Origin: Opitutaceae bacterium
GTDB taxonomy: Bacteria > Verrucomicrobiota > Verrucomicrobiia > Opitutales > Opitutaceae
Reading direction: 5' to 3'
Assembly (NCBI GenBank): GCA_028280945.1
Contig: JANQKV010000001.1
Span: 1-64,000 of the forward strand
DNA: 64,000 bases
Made by a program: the position numbers and the translations under genes. Below the pieces are notes generated by a model. That model made no database searches and was not told where the DNA came from. It saw only the letters and a program-made list of their open reading frames with translations. Of the stretch, positions 47,652 to 56,614 are shown piece by piece (the stretch's first letter is position 1; each line of letters begins with the position of its first letter).

Positions 47652-48470
47652 ATGAAGCGTTTCCCGCTAGTCACCTCGTTATTGATCGTTGCATGTGCGC
47701 TCAGCTTAGCCCCGCTGTCTGCCGCCCCGGAGCTGGGCCTCCAAAGCTGGACCTGCCGCAACATGACCTTCGAGGAGGCCGTGCTTTTCGCCCAAAAGCA
47801 CGAGATCAAAAACGTGCAGTTCTATCGAAAGCACATTGATCCGAGTTCGAGCCGAGAGAAGCTCCTCGAGCAAAAGGCCTTTCTGGAGAAGCACGGAGTG
47901 AAGGCTTACTCCATCGGGGTGAGCCGGACTTCCATGGATGCCGGTGAGAATCGGAAGCTCTTTGAACTGGCAAAGCTGTTCGGCATGGAGGTGATCGTGG
48001 TCGAACCGCGTGACCTGGCCCAGTGGGATGGGTTGGAGTCCTTGGTCAAAGAGTATGACATCAAGCTCGCGATTCATAATCACGGCACGGGAACCATCTA
48101 CGGCAATCCTGCCACGGTTAAGCAGGTGCTGGCTGGGCGTGATGAACGCATCGGCGTGAGCATGGATGTGGGATGGGTCACCGCGGCGGGGTTTGATCCA
48201 GCGGTGATCTATCGCAATTACGGAGGTCGAGTCTTCGACATGCACGTCAAGGACAAGATGTTTGATCCGCGGAATTCCGACGTTAAGCCGACGGATACGC
48301 ATTTTGGGCTTGGTAACGTTAATTTTGACGAGCTCTTTGAACTTCTGGTTGAGGACGGCTGGACGGGTGTTTTGGCGATCGAAACCGACAGCAAGGATTT
48401 TGCCCAGGAGCCGACCGAGTTCGTGAAGCGGGCAAAGGCTTTTTTTGAAGCTCACGTGCCCCAGAAGTAA
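47652..48470 (+). CDS. Secreted sugar phosphate isomerase/epimerase-like TIM barrel
   Basis: 272 residues from the ATG at 47652, chosen for the signal peptide (1-25, ending LSAAP). The AP-endonuclease-2/xylose-isomerase-like barrel shows ELGLQSWTCRNMTFEEA, LAIHNHGTGT, VSMDVGWVTAAG, MHVKDK and LAIETDS, whose His, Asp and Glu are the expected metal ligands. With the upstream Tat-exported oxidoreductase it may form a periplasmic sugar-modifying pair. True substrate unknown. Confidence 0.87.
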   Translation: MKRFPLVTSLLIVACALSLAPLSAAPELGLQSWTCRNMTFEEAVLFAQKHEIKNVQFYRKHIDPSSSREKLLEQKAFLEKHGVKAYSIGVSRTSMDAGENRKLFELAKLFGMEVIVVEPRDLAQWDGLESLVKEYDIKLAIHNHGTGTIYGNPATVKQVLAGRDERIGVSMDVGWVTAAGFDPAVIYRNYGGRVFDMHVKDKMFDPRNSDVKPTDTHFGLGNVNFDELFELLVEDGWTGVLAIETDSKDFAQEPTEFVKRAKAFFEAHVPQK

Positions 48471-48535
48471 TTTCGGTTGCCGTCTGGATCGGCGGTTTGC
48501 TCTCCGGCCATAATTTGGCTAAGCATGTGCGATCG

Positions 48536-49309
48536 ATGCGCCGGTTTCGCTTGGTTACGCTCAACATTGCTCATGGCCGGGGTCTGAACCCGATCCAAGG
48601 CACCAGTTCGGCAGAACGATTGCGGCACAACCTGCGTCGGATCGCGGCGCTCCTGCGTCGCATCAAACCGGATTTTGTGGCTCTGCAGGAAATCGATCAA
48701 CGTTCCGCTTGGGCCGGGAACTTTGACCAACTCGACTACCTGTTGGATCACACGGACCTGACGTATTCGGTCTTTGGGGTCCACAATCGCCGGGAGGGAC
48801 GAATCAATTTGGCCTACGGCAACGCCATCCTTTCACGGTATCCGATTGTGTCGTCGGAGACGGTGGCTTTTGGCAATCAGGCGGTGGGAGAGAAGGGGTT
48901 TGTGTTTGCGGAAATCGATATCCCGGGAGGTCACCTTCCCATTGTGAATCTGCATCTGCATTATCGCTCGCGGGCCAAGCGATTTGACCAACTGCGCCAG
49001 CTGATCGAGTTCCTGCAGCAAAAACGCGACGATCATGCGGCGGAATGGGATATGTTGCCCATCGTCTGCGGCGATTTTAACACACCGGAATCCAAGGCGG
49101 ATGTCACGGCGGCGTTGCGTGACCATTTGGAGTCCTTGGCCGAATACACGCTGCATCCGCGGCGAGGCCGCACCTTTCCCTCGATCCTGCCGGTCCGATT
49201 GTTGGATTTTGTTTACCTGCCTCCCCGTGCCTTGCGGGCACGAAGCCGCGTGTTGCGTTCGTTGGTTTCCGACCATCGGCCGGTACTGGTGGATTTTTAT
49301 GCCGCGTAA
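48536..49309 (+). CDS. Endonuclease/exonuclease/phosphatase (EEP) family hydrolase
   Basis: 257 residues from the ATG at 48536. The fold marks are all present: LVTLNIAHGRG (first strand, Asn), FVALQEIDQRS (metal Glu), NLHLHYRS, VCGDFNTPESK (Asp/Asn) and SDHRPVLVDF (catalytic Asp-His). No signal peptide. The superfamily includes nucleases, sphingomyelinases and inositol phosphatases, so the substrate stays open. The following trpA starts 57 bp on. Confidence 0.87.
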   Translation: MRRFRLVTLNIAHGRGLNPIQGTSSAERLRHNLRRIAALLRRIKPDFVALQEIDQRSAWAGNFDQLDYLLDHTDLTYSVFGVHNRREGRINLAYGNAILSRYPIVSSETVAFGNQAVGEKGFVFAEIDIPGGHLPIVNLHLHYRSRAKRFDQLRQLIEFLQQKRDDHAAEWDMLPIVCGDFNTPESKADVTAALRDHLESLAEYTLHPRRGRTFPSILPVRLLDFVYLPPRALRARSRVLRSLVSDHRPVLVDFYAA

Positions 49310-49366
49310 CTCTTCCACAAGGATTGGTTTGCCCCGGGGGCGGGAATTTGCCGCGATGCACGGTTC

Positions 49367-50170
49367 ATGGATCGCATAGCCCAAACCTTCAAGAAAGCCA
49401 GTGATGAAAATCGCGCCGCATTTGTCGCTTACCTGTGCGCTGGCGATCCGGATTTCGAAACGTCGCTGGAAGCGTGCCGTTCCCTGTTGAATGGCGGGGT
49501 AGATGTCCTGGAACTCGGGGTTCCGTTTTCCGATCCCCTGGCCGATGGCCTGACCAATCAGTTGGCCGCCCAACGGGCCTTGGAAGGCGGTATGACGGCG
49601 GCCCGGGTGTTCGAGTTGGTGAAGGTGTTGCGCAGCGAATATCCCAAAACGCCCATCATTTTTTACACCTACTACAACCTGGTGTTTTCGAATGGGCTGG
49701 AGGACTATGTCAAAAAGGCCAAGGCGGCGGGGCTGGATGGCTTGTTGACCCTTGATCTCCCGCCCGAAGAGGCGGCCGACTTGGCTGCGGCCTGTGCCGA
49801 ACACGACTTGAAGACAGTTTTTATCGTCGCTCCGACCACTCCCGCGGAGCGACTGCCGAAGATCGGGGCGGCCACAACCGGTTTTGTTTATTACGTCTCC
49901 CGCGAGGGCGTTACCGGAGAACGCGACTCCGTTGCGGCGAACATTCCGGATTCGATTGCGGCCATCAGACAGCACACCGAGTTGCCGGTCGTGGTTGGCT
50001 TTGGCATCTCCAAGCGCGAACATGTGGCGGAAGTCGCCCAATACGCGGACGGCGTGGTGGTGGGGAGCGCCTTGGTGAATGTCATTCGGGAACGCGTTGA
50101 TCACCGCACGGAAATCGGTGCTGCCATGAGCAGCAAGATCGCTGACTTGATCGTGGGAGTAAACCGATGA
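49367..50170 (+). CDS. trpA: Tryptophan synthase alpha subunit
   Basis: 267 residues, standard length. VDVLELGVPFSDPLADG holds the catalytic Glu (of ELGVPF) and Asp (of ADG). Phosphate-binding loops GFVYYVSREGVTG and VVVGFGISKREH and the C-terminal GVVVGSALVNVI are intact. The enzyme splits indole-3-glycerol phosphate into indole and glyceraldehyde phosphate, passing indole to TrpB. No other trp gene is in the window. Its stop overlaps the start of the GGDEF regulator by 4 bp. Confidence 0.96.
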   Translation: MDRIAQTFKKASDENRAAFVAYLCAGDPDFETSLEACRSLLNGGVDVLELGVPFSDPLADGLTNQLAAQRALEGGMTAARVFELVKVLRSEYPKTPIIFYTYYNLVFSNGLEDYVKKAKAAGLDGLLTLDLPPEEAADLAAACAEHDLKTVFIVAPTTPAERLPKIGAATTGFVYYVSREGVTGERDSVAANIPDSIAAIRQHTELPVVVGFGISKREHVAEVAQYADGVVVGSALVNVIRERVDHRTEIGAAMSSKIADLIVGVNR

Positions 50171-51114
50171 GTGACGGTGCTTCCACTGCGGCGGCGAAGG
50201 CGCCGCGCCCGTTGCTCTTGATTGATGACGATCGCCTGCAGGCGCGGATGGTGCAGCAACAGTTGAAGGCGTTTCGTCGCGATCAGTTCGAGATGGAGTG
50301 GGCGGCGACGTTTGAAGACGGCTTGGAGCGCCTGCTTTCGGACGAACACGAAGTGTGTCTGTTGGATTTCCAGTTGGGGGAACGAGATGGGTTGGAGTTG
50401 ATCCAAAAAGCCAAGGAAGCGGGTTGCACTGTGCCCATCGTGTTTCTTACCGCTGAGTCCTCCTCCGATATTGACATCAGAGCCATGAATGCCGGAGCCA
50501 TGGACTATCTGGTGAAAGGGGAGATATCTGCATCCACGCTTGAGCGCTCCATTCGCTACGCCCTGAAGTTGGCCTCAACCTTGGCGGAGCTGAATCGCCT
50601 CGCGACCCACGATGAACTGACCGGCTTGCTCAATCGGCGGGAACTCGACCGCATCCTTTCGGAGGAAGCCGATCGGTCGGCGCGCTTTGGCCGTCCCTTC
50701 TCGCTGGTGATGCTGGATCTCGATCACTTCAAATCCGTGAACGACAAGTATGGGCATGCCGCGGGCGATCAGGTTTTGCAGGAGACCGCCCGCCGTATCT
50801 CCGGGCTCCTGCGGAAAACAGATCGTATTGCGCGGTTTGGGGGAGAAGAGATTGCGGTATTGTTGATCGAGTTGGCGGAAGATGCCGCGGCCGAAGTTGC
50901 GGATCGATTGGTCGCCGAGGTGCGATCCACGCCTTATCTGCTCAAGGATGGGACGTCTTTGCAGATCACAATCAGCGCGGGACTGGCTTCGTTGTCTCAT
51001 GTCGCCGCCACCGCGGATGAATTGATGACCGCCGCAGATGCGGCGCTTTATCGGGCCAAATCCACGGGACGCGATCGCCTCGAAGTTGCACCGCTTCGCG
51101 AGGGCCAGGACTGA
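50167..51114 (+). CDS. Response regulator with GGDEF (diguanylate cyclase) output
   Basis: 315 residues. Receiver domain (about 14-135): acidic pair in LLIDDDRL, phospho-acceptor Asp in CLLDFQLGERDG, Thr/Ser in LTAES and Lys in YLVKGE. A linker helix leads to the GGDEF domain (about 150-308): DELTGLLNRRELD, VMLDLDHFKSVND and the active-site GGEEI. An RKTD five residues before GGEEI fits the product-inhibition I-site (RxxD). It should make cyclic di-GMP when phosphorylated. The 4-bp overlap with trpA implies coupled translation; no histidine kinase lies nearby. Confidence 0.94.
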   Translation: MSDGASTAAAKAPRPLLLIDDDRLQARMVQQQLKAFRRDQFEMEWAATFEDGLERLLSDEHEVCLLDFQLGERDGLELIQKAKEAGCTVPIVFLTAESSSDIDIRAMNAGAMDYLVKGEISASTLERSIRYALKLASTLAELNRLATHDELTGLLNRRELDRILSEEADRSARFGRPFSLVMLDLDHFKSVNDKYGHAAGDQVLQETARRISGLLRKTDRIARFGGEEIAVLLIELAEDAAAEVADRLVAEVRSTPYLLKDGTSLQITISAGLASLSHVAATADELMTAADAALYRAKSTGRDRLEVAPLREGQD

Positions 51115-52017
51115 TCAGGCCGGGACGAGAACCCGCAGGCTCTGCGGTTTGATCGATACCTCCACCGTCGCGTCGGTGTGGTGAACCTCGCCATCCGTGT
51201 GGATCGGGCCTGCTTCACTTCGTTCGATTAGAAAATGGTCTCCCTTGAGGCTTTCGACGTGGGGGCTCTGTTGCACGGTGCGCCGGAAAAGTTGGGTGGC
51301 GAGTGGAAGCAGGCCCAGGTTTCCGAAGGGGCGGATGGCGGTGAGATCCAACAAACCATCGTCCACCTTCGCTCCGGGAGCGATGAAGCAGTCATTGCCG
51401 TATTGATCGGAGTTGGCCACGGCAATGACGAAGGCGGGCAGCGCCAGTTGCCGCGTGCCATTGCGGATGGCGTAGTCTTGCGGCTGATATTTCATCCAGG
51501 TCCGCAGTCCGGTGCGGACGTAGGCCAAAAAACCTCGTTTGGTGAGTCGGTTGAATTGCGAGCTGATTTCGGCGTCAAATCCAACCCCCATGACATTAAA
51601 AAAGGGCAGGCCATTGGCTACGCCGGTGTCGATGGTGCGCACGGTGGCTTTGCGCAGAACCCGCAGGGAAGCGCTGCCGCCATTGGGCAGGCCGAGATGC
51701 CTGCCCAAGCCATTGCCCGACCCACAAGGGATGAGTCCAAGGATGGCGGAAGTGTTGGTGACGGCGCGGGCGACTTCATTGAGGGTGCCATCGCCGCCCA
51801 TCGCCACGACCACGTCACATCCTTCGGCAATGGCATTTTTCGCCAGCTCCGTGGCGTGATGGGGGTGGGTGGTGTCGACAATGTCTCCCTGCAGCCGTTC
51901 GCGCTCAAGAAAGGCGACCGCTTCCCGCCGCAGCTTGGCGTTGCGCGGGGCATGCCCGGACTTGGGGTTGAAAATGATGCGATAGCGCACCGTGGAAGGG
52001 TCGAACACGTCGGACAT
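51115..52017 (-). CDS. Diacylglycerol-kinase-family lipid kinase (YegS/BmrU-like)
   Basis: 300 residues from the ATG at 52017; a TTG at 52020 would add one. FNPKSGHAPRNAKLRREA, MGGDGTLNEVARA (the GGDGT catalytic loop) and PCGSGNGLGRHLGLP are the family signatures. The C-terminal beta domain ends in a short strand (SLRVLVPA). It phosphorylates a lipid such as diacylglycerol or sphingosine-like bases using ATP, at the inner face of the membrane. It ends tail to tail with the GGDEF gene with no gap. Confidence 0.93.
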   Translation of the reverse strand: MSDVFDPSTVRYRIIFNPKSGHAPRNAKLRREAVAFLERERLQGDIVDTTHPHHATELAKNAIAEGCDVVVAMGGDGTLNEVARAVTNTSAILGLIPCGSGNGLGRHLGLPNGGSASLRVLRKATVRTIDTGVANGLPFFNVMGVGFDAEISSQFNRLTKRGFLAYVRTGLRTWMKYQPQDYAIRNGTRQLALPAFVIAVANSDQYGNDCFIAPGAKVDDGLLDLTAIRPFGNLGLLPLATQLFRRTVQQSPHVESLKGDHFLIERSEAGPIHTDGEVHHTDATVEVSIKPQSLRVLVPA

Positions 52018-52175
52018 CAAACGGAGGAATCGTGTTCGAGCAAAGGGGGCCGGCGGAACGCGTCGAGCTTGAGTCGTGCAAATTGCATCGATTGCCGCGG
52101 AAGTTTACGTGAGTGTAACCAAAGGTTGGATATCGTGACCTCGTAAGCCTCGATCCCTCCACCCTTTCTGAAAAA

Positions 52176-53108
52176 ATGACCGGAGCTCGAGAATTGCACG
52201 TCCTCACGGGCCCCACCGCGGTGGGGAAAACCGAATTGGCGTTGCGTTGGGCGGAGGCCAACGACGCCGAAATCGTTTCCGCCGACAGTCTGTTGTTCTA
52301 CCGGGGAATGAACATTGGCACCGCTAAACCGACACCTGCCGAGTTGGCGCGTGTGCCGCACCACTTGATCGACATCGTGGCACCGTCGCAGCCGATGAAT
52401 ATCGCGGATTATGTCGAACGAGCCCGGGCCGCAGTCGACGAAATCGAAGCCCGAGGGCGTCGCGTGTTGATTACCGGCGGCAGCGGATTCTACCTGAAGG
52501 CCTTTTTTGAGCCGGTGGTGGATGAGGTGGAGGTGCCTGTTTCGCTCCGGGCAAAGGTAGAGCAGGATTTGGTCAACCGGGGACTGGCTGCCTTGGTGGC
52601 GGAGTTACACGAGCTGAATCCCGCGGGGTTGGCAGGTTTGGACATCGCAAATCCACGCCGGGTCACGCGTGCGTTGGAGCGTTGCCTGGCGAGCGGTCGG
52701 ACGCTGCAGGCATTGAAGGCAGATTTCGAGTCCCGGCCGGGGCCCTTTGCTGATTGGACGGTGCGGGGAGTCCTGCTGGTCCGTGAGGCGGCCGAGCTGG
52801 AAGATAGGATCATTCGTCGCGTCGACCAGATGCTGGCAGACGGGTTGGTGGCCGAGGTCAGCCGGTTGGATGATGCGGGCATTCGGCAAAACCCCAGTGC
52901 GGCGCGATCGATCGGCTATCGCGAAACCCTTGCGGTCTTGGATGGCACGTTGTCACGCGAGACCCTGGCGGCGGAGATCGTGCGCAATACGAAGGCGCTG
53001 GTGCGCAAACAACGCACTTGGTTCAGACAACAGCTGCCGCAGTTGCAACGAGTCGAAGCAACCACCGCGACGGTCCCGGCGCTCTTTGCCGGGGCGGGTT
53101 CGACTTAG
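52176..53108 (+). CDS. miaA: tRNA dimethylallyltransferase
   Basis: 310 residues, standard length. The P-loop is TGPTAVGKTELALR. The SADSLLFYRGMNIGTAKP segment holds the catalytic Asp and corresponds to the family's 'SADSxQVYRGxDIGTAKP', with Leu-Phe replacing the usual Gln-Val. HHLIDI, ITGGSGFYLKA and the late SARSIGYRE are conserved. The enzyme adds dimethylallyl to A37 of tRNAs reading U-starting codons. It overlaps the TolC-like gene tail to tail by 4 bp. Confidence 0.96.
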   Translation: MTGARELHVLTGPTAVGKTELALRWAEANDAEIVSADSLLFYRGMNIGTAKPTPAELARVPHHLIDIVAPSQPMNIADYVERARAAVDEIEARGRRVLITGGSGFYLKAFFEPVVDEVEVPVSLRAKVEQDLVNRGLAALVAELHELNPAGLAGLDIANPRRVTRALERCLASGRTLQALKADFESRPGPFADWTVRGVLLVREAAELEDRIIRRVDQMLADGLVAEVSRLDDAGIRQNPSAARSIGYRETLAVLDGTLSRETLAAEIVRNTKALVRKQRTWFRQQLPQLQRVEATTATVPALFAGAGST

Positions 53109-54604
53109 TTCATGTCCGGCATCTCGTATTCGATCGCAAACCGGTCCAGTGACGTTCCTTCAAGGCGAGCGAGCTCGGCGTGGGCGATGGCCAGGCTGAC
53201 CTCGGCTTGGAGTTCCTGAACCCGCGCATTGTCCAAGTCTTCCTGAGCCTCCTGCACCTCACGAAATGTCGAGAGCCCGGCGTCGAAGCGGGCCTTCTCC
53301 AGCTCATATTGCTCGGAGCTGAGCTTGGTGGAAAGTTGCGAGATGCGGAGCGCCTCCAACGAGGTTTCCACCGTGCGAACGGCCGACCGCACATCTACGA
53401 GAATCGATTGCTCCAACTGCAGCAGGCGGGTACGTTCCCGGCCCAACTGAGCGACGGCTTGGGCGTGGCGGGCTTTTTCATCGCGAAGACCCCAGGGCAT
53501 CGTGAGAGCCAGTTCCAGGCCCCAGGAGTAGCCATCACCAGACCAGAGCTCATCCACGGCGCTGCCGCCACTGTCCTGAATGTTGTTCAGTCCCATGGAA
53601 GCTCCCAAATCGAGCTGAGGTTTCTTGTTGTTGCGGGCGACCCGCTCGCCGATCTCCAACTGGCGAATCGTAAGTTCACTCGCAGCGAAGTCCGGGCGGT
53701 TCACCCGCGCCAATTTGTAGGAGTGATCAAAAGACACCGCCTCCAGATTGGGTTCGCCGAGATCGACCTCGCCGACACCCTGCTGGAAGACGAATTGATC
53801 GATGAGCGCGAGCAGCTCGTCCTCCCGGTCGCGAACGGCATCCTCTGCCAGCACGATGTCCCGCTCGGCGTTGGCGACTCCAAATTGGGCCTGGAGGACA
53901 TCCAAGTCGGTCGCGACACCTGATTCCCGCTTGGCTTCGTTTTCCTCGAGCAACTGGCCGGCCAGCTCCAGACTGAAGTTGCGCAGCTTCAATTGCTCGC
54001 GGGCGAAAGCCAGCTGATAGTAGGCCGATTCAACATTACGCACGACGGTGAGCACCGCGTCGCGGTATTCGAAACTGGCGCGCTCGAGGCCCAGCCGGGC
54101 CTGATTGAGAGCGGCACGCGTGGCCTCGGGGCCAAAGCCCTTCAGCAGTGGTTGGCGCACACTGACAAATGCGTCACTGTTGTAGGCTGGATTGATGAGG
54201 TCGTTGGTGGAGTTGGTTTCACTGCGGCGCAGGTTGCCGCCGACCTGAATCTGAGCCCCGGTTGCGATCTGTTGTTGAGCGCTGATTCTCAAGATATCGT
54301 TTTCGTTGCGCGGACCCTCGATCTCCGTTCCGTCCAAGATGGATCCGGGGGAGGCTTGTTGGCCGAGGTCTTTTTGTGCGGTAACAGAGAGACTGGGGTC
54401 AAAGCTGGACCTCGCCAAATCGACTTGGGCTTCCGCTTCTTCAGCCGCAAAGGCTTGGATTTGCAGAGCGAAATTCTTCTGCAAGGCCCGGGCGATGGCG
54501 TCCTCCAAGCGCAGCATCGGACCAGTTGTCTCGGGTTCTGATTGAGCGAACGCGGCGACAGGGAGTGAAAGAGCGAAGGAAAGAATTCGAGCGTAGCGGG
54601 TCAT
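53105..54604 (-). CDS. TolC-family outer-membrane efflux protein
   Basis: 499 residues with a signal peptide (1-21, ending VAAFA). The two-fold helical repeat is visible: RLEDAIARALQKNFALQIQA at the start and the second half beginning near VNRPDFAASELTIRQLEIGERVA. Long Ala/Leu/Glu/Gln helices form the periplasmic tunnel. No adaptor or pump gene lies next to it, so its partner transporter is encoded elsewhere. It differs clearly from the czcC copy at 41732-43027. Confidence 0.92.
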   Translation of the reverse strand: MTRYARILSFALSLPVAAFAQSEPETTGPMLRLEDAIARALQKNFALQIQAFAAEEAEAQVDLARSSFDPSLSVTAQKDLGQQASPGSILDGTEIEGPRNENDILRISAQQQIATGAQIQVGGNLRRSETNSTNDLINPAYNSDAFVSVRQPLLKGFGPEATRAALNQARLGLERASFEYRDAVLTVVRNVESAYYQLAFAREQLKLRNFSLELAGQLLEENEAKRESGVATDLDVLQAQFGVANAERDIVLAEDAVRDREDELLALIDQFVFQQGVGEVDLGEPNLEAVSFDHSYKLARVNRPDFAASELTIRQLEIGERVARNNKKPQLDLGASMGLNNIQDSGGSAVDELWSGDGYSWGLELALTMPWGLRDEKARHAQAVAQLGRERTRLLQLEQSILVDVRSAVRTVETSLEALRISQLSTKLSSEQYELEKARFDAGLSTFREVQEAQEDLDNARVQELQAEVSLAIAHAELARLEGTSLDRFAIEYEMPDMN

Positions 54605-54772
54605 TTCTGATGGGGAGGTGAGTTAACCACACGAGTAACGATGCGAAAGTTGCAGGTCACTCGAAAGTTAACTCGGTTTGGTAATATGCGTTACACCAAG
54701 TCGTAAAACGGTTTGGTGTCCACTTGGCCACCGGCATTCGGATGGACGGTCACCGGGAGTGATGGGTGGATC

Positions 54773-54803
54773 AAAAAAACGCGACCCGGAGAGGAGTCGC
54801 GTT
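54773..54803 (-). terminator. Rho-independent terminator of the PpiD-like gene
   Basis: Reading minus: an 8-bp stem AACGCGAC (54803-54796), a 10-base loop, its complement (54785-54778) and a run of seven T (54779-54773), overlapping the stem end. It lies 25 bp after the stop at 54828. Confidence 0.8.
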
Positions 54804-54827
54804 CTGATATCGGTTGTTGGGATTGGT

Positions 54828-56486
54828 TCAGTTGGTGACTGCTTCGCTCATTTCGAGTTCGGCGGCGACCATCGCACGCATGACGCCGCTGGCGGTGGAT
54901 GCAGCGTTTACCTGGGCGAGTTGATCCCGCAGTTCGACGTAGCGGGGATCGGCTGAGCCGATATTGGGAGCCGTGCGGGAGGCGGCGTAGGTCAGCAGCC
55001 CTTCGTTGGCGAAGAGAACCATCTCGGAAACATCACCCGGCTTGAGTCCTTCCAGGCTGCCACTGGCGGCGGGGGGGAAATTCTCCGGCGGGTTAAGGCG
55101 TGTGAATTCAGTGAAGCCCTCGGCGGTGGCCGTCGCCCCATCCAAGTCGGTGAGGGCGGCGACGGCGTCCGCCAGGCTTGTGCCCGCAGCGACGGCGGTT
55201 TCCAAATCGGTGCGAACCCTTTGTCCCAGGGCCACAAAGCGCTCACGCTTTTCTGATTCGAGGTAATCAGTTCGGACCTGCTCGACAACGTTCTCGAAAG
55301 GAGAGGGGGCAGAGGGGATCGATTCTTCCCAAACCAGCACAACGGCTCCAGCGGCAGTCTGGAACGGATCGGAGATGCGGTCGTCCTCGGAAAGGCGGAA
55401 GGCGGCCTGCACGTTCTGTGGGGTGGTGTTGAGAAATGGCGGGGGATTGGTGCGGTTGAAGGGTTCCGCCGCACGGAGCGAGGCACCCTGGGCTGCCACG
55501 AATTCGTCCAGTTGCTCTCGCTCCACACGATTGTCGAAGATCGCCACGGTGAGATCGGAGGCGGCCTCTGCGGCGAGTCGCCGGGCGCGCTCAAAGCGCA
55601 ATGCCGCGGACACTTGGTCGCGCACCGCAAGGTAGTCGATGTCGGGATCGGAGGTTCCGCCGATCTCGGTGCTGCTGCTCTCCCGGGGGAAGCGGGCGGG
55701 GTTGGCCTCATAGTGGGCCCGAATTTCATCCTCGGTCAGCTGGATGGAGGCCAAATAACTTGTGGCGGGATACTCGATGTAGCTTACCCGAACCTCGGGG
55801 GCGGTATCGTAGCGGAAGGAATTGGCTTCGAAGTAGGTTCGGAGGTTGTCGTCGGTCGGCTCGATCAACGGAGCGTAGGTGCTGTAGTCGAGCTTCACGA
55901 TGTCGGCCGACCAGACCGTGTCGGTACGTTCGAGTTGGAATTCAACCTCGGAAGGAGCCACGTATCCCGGCCCACCGATCAGTTCCTGAATCTGGCGAAC
56001 CTTGAAGTCGTCACGCAGGACGCGAGCAACGTCCGCTTCGGTGTATTGCTGGGACAACTTCAGGTTGTCGCGGAAGCTGGCGTAAACCGAAGGGTCAAAC
56101 TCGCCGGTTGGTCCCATGAACGCCCGCACTTCCTTGACGAATACCTCGTACTGTTCGTCGGTGGGGCCGGGAAGGTTGAGCTGGCGCGCGAGATAGAGCG
56201 CGGCATAACGTTCGAGCGCGAATTCCTGCACCTGGGCACTGGAAAAGTTTTGAAAGCCCGATTGCAGCATGACGCTCAAGCCCGCGTCATTGCTCAGCGT
56301 GGCCTCGCCCTCGGGGGAACTCAGATTGAGGTCGAAAAAGGTGCGGGCCTGCACTTGGCGCTCACCGCTGCCGATGCCCGGGGCGGCACCAATAGTGAAC
56401 ACGAACGACACGATGAGAACTGCCAGCAACACGAAGAAAACGACGCGAAAGTGCCGCTGCAGGGAGGTCTGAATCCAGGAAATCAT
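54828..56486 (-). CDS. PpiD/SurA-N-like inner-membrane chaperone
   Basis: 552 residues. One N-terminal membrane anchor (about 14-35, VVFFVLLAVLIVSFVF) is preceded by basic residues, as in PpiD. A SurA_N_3-like helical domain (about 50-200) follows: FQNFSSAQVQEFALERYAAL, EADVARVLRDDFKVRQIQ. The middle (about 215-290) resembles the region before a parvulin domain, but I cannot point to an intact set of parvulin catalytic residues. The rest is helical and low in Cys. It probably helps exported proteins fold at the outer face of the inner membrane. Confidence 0.8.
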   Translation of the reverse strand: MISWIQTSLQRHFRVVFFVLLAVLIVSFVFTIGAAPGIGSGERQVQARTFFDLNLSSPEGEATLSNDAGLSVMLQSGFQNFSSAQVQEFALERYAALYLARQLNLPGPTDEQYEVFVKEVRAFMGPTGEFDPSVYASFRDNLKLSQQYTEADVARVLRDDFKVRQIQELIGGPGYVAPSEVEFQLERTDTVWSADIVKLDYSTYAPLIEPTDDNLRTYFEANSFRYDTAPEVRVSYIEYPATSYLASIQLTEDEIRAHYEANPARFPRESSSTEIGGTSDPDIDYLAVRDQVSAALRFERARRLAAEAASDLTVAIFDNRVEREQLDEFVAAQGASLRAAEPFNRTNPPPFLNTTPQNVQAAFRLSEDDRISDPFQTAAGAVVLVWEESIPSAPSPFENVVEQVRTDYLESEKRERFVALGQRVRTDLETAVAAGTSLADAVAALTDLDGATATAEGFTEFTRLNPPENFPPAASGSLEGLKPGDVSEMVLFANEGLLTYAASRTAPNIGSADPRYVELRDQLAQVNAASTASGVMRAMVAAELEMSEAVTN

Positions 56487-56614
56487 GGGAGGAAAACGAG
56501 CGACGGTAGATTGCCCCCTTGGGGTGTCAACCGGGGAGTGGACTCCGTCGATCCCGGAGGAATTGGAAGGAGTGGAAGAGGATTGAAAGCCGCTGCGGGC
56601 GACCCGGAACCGGC

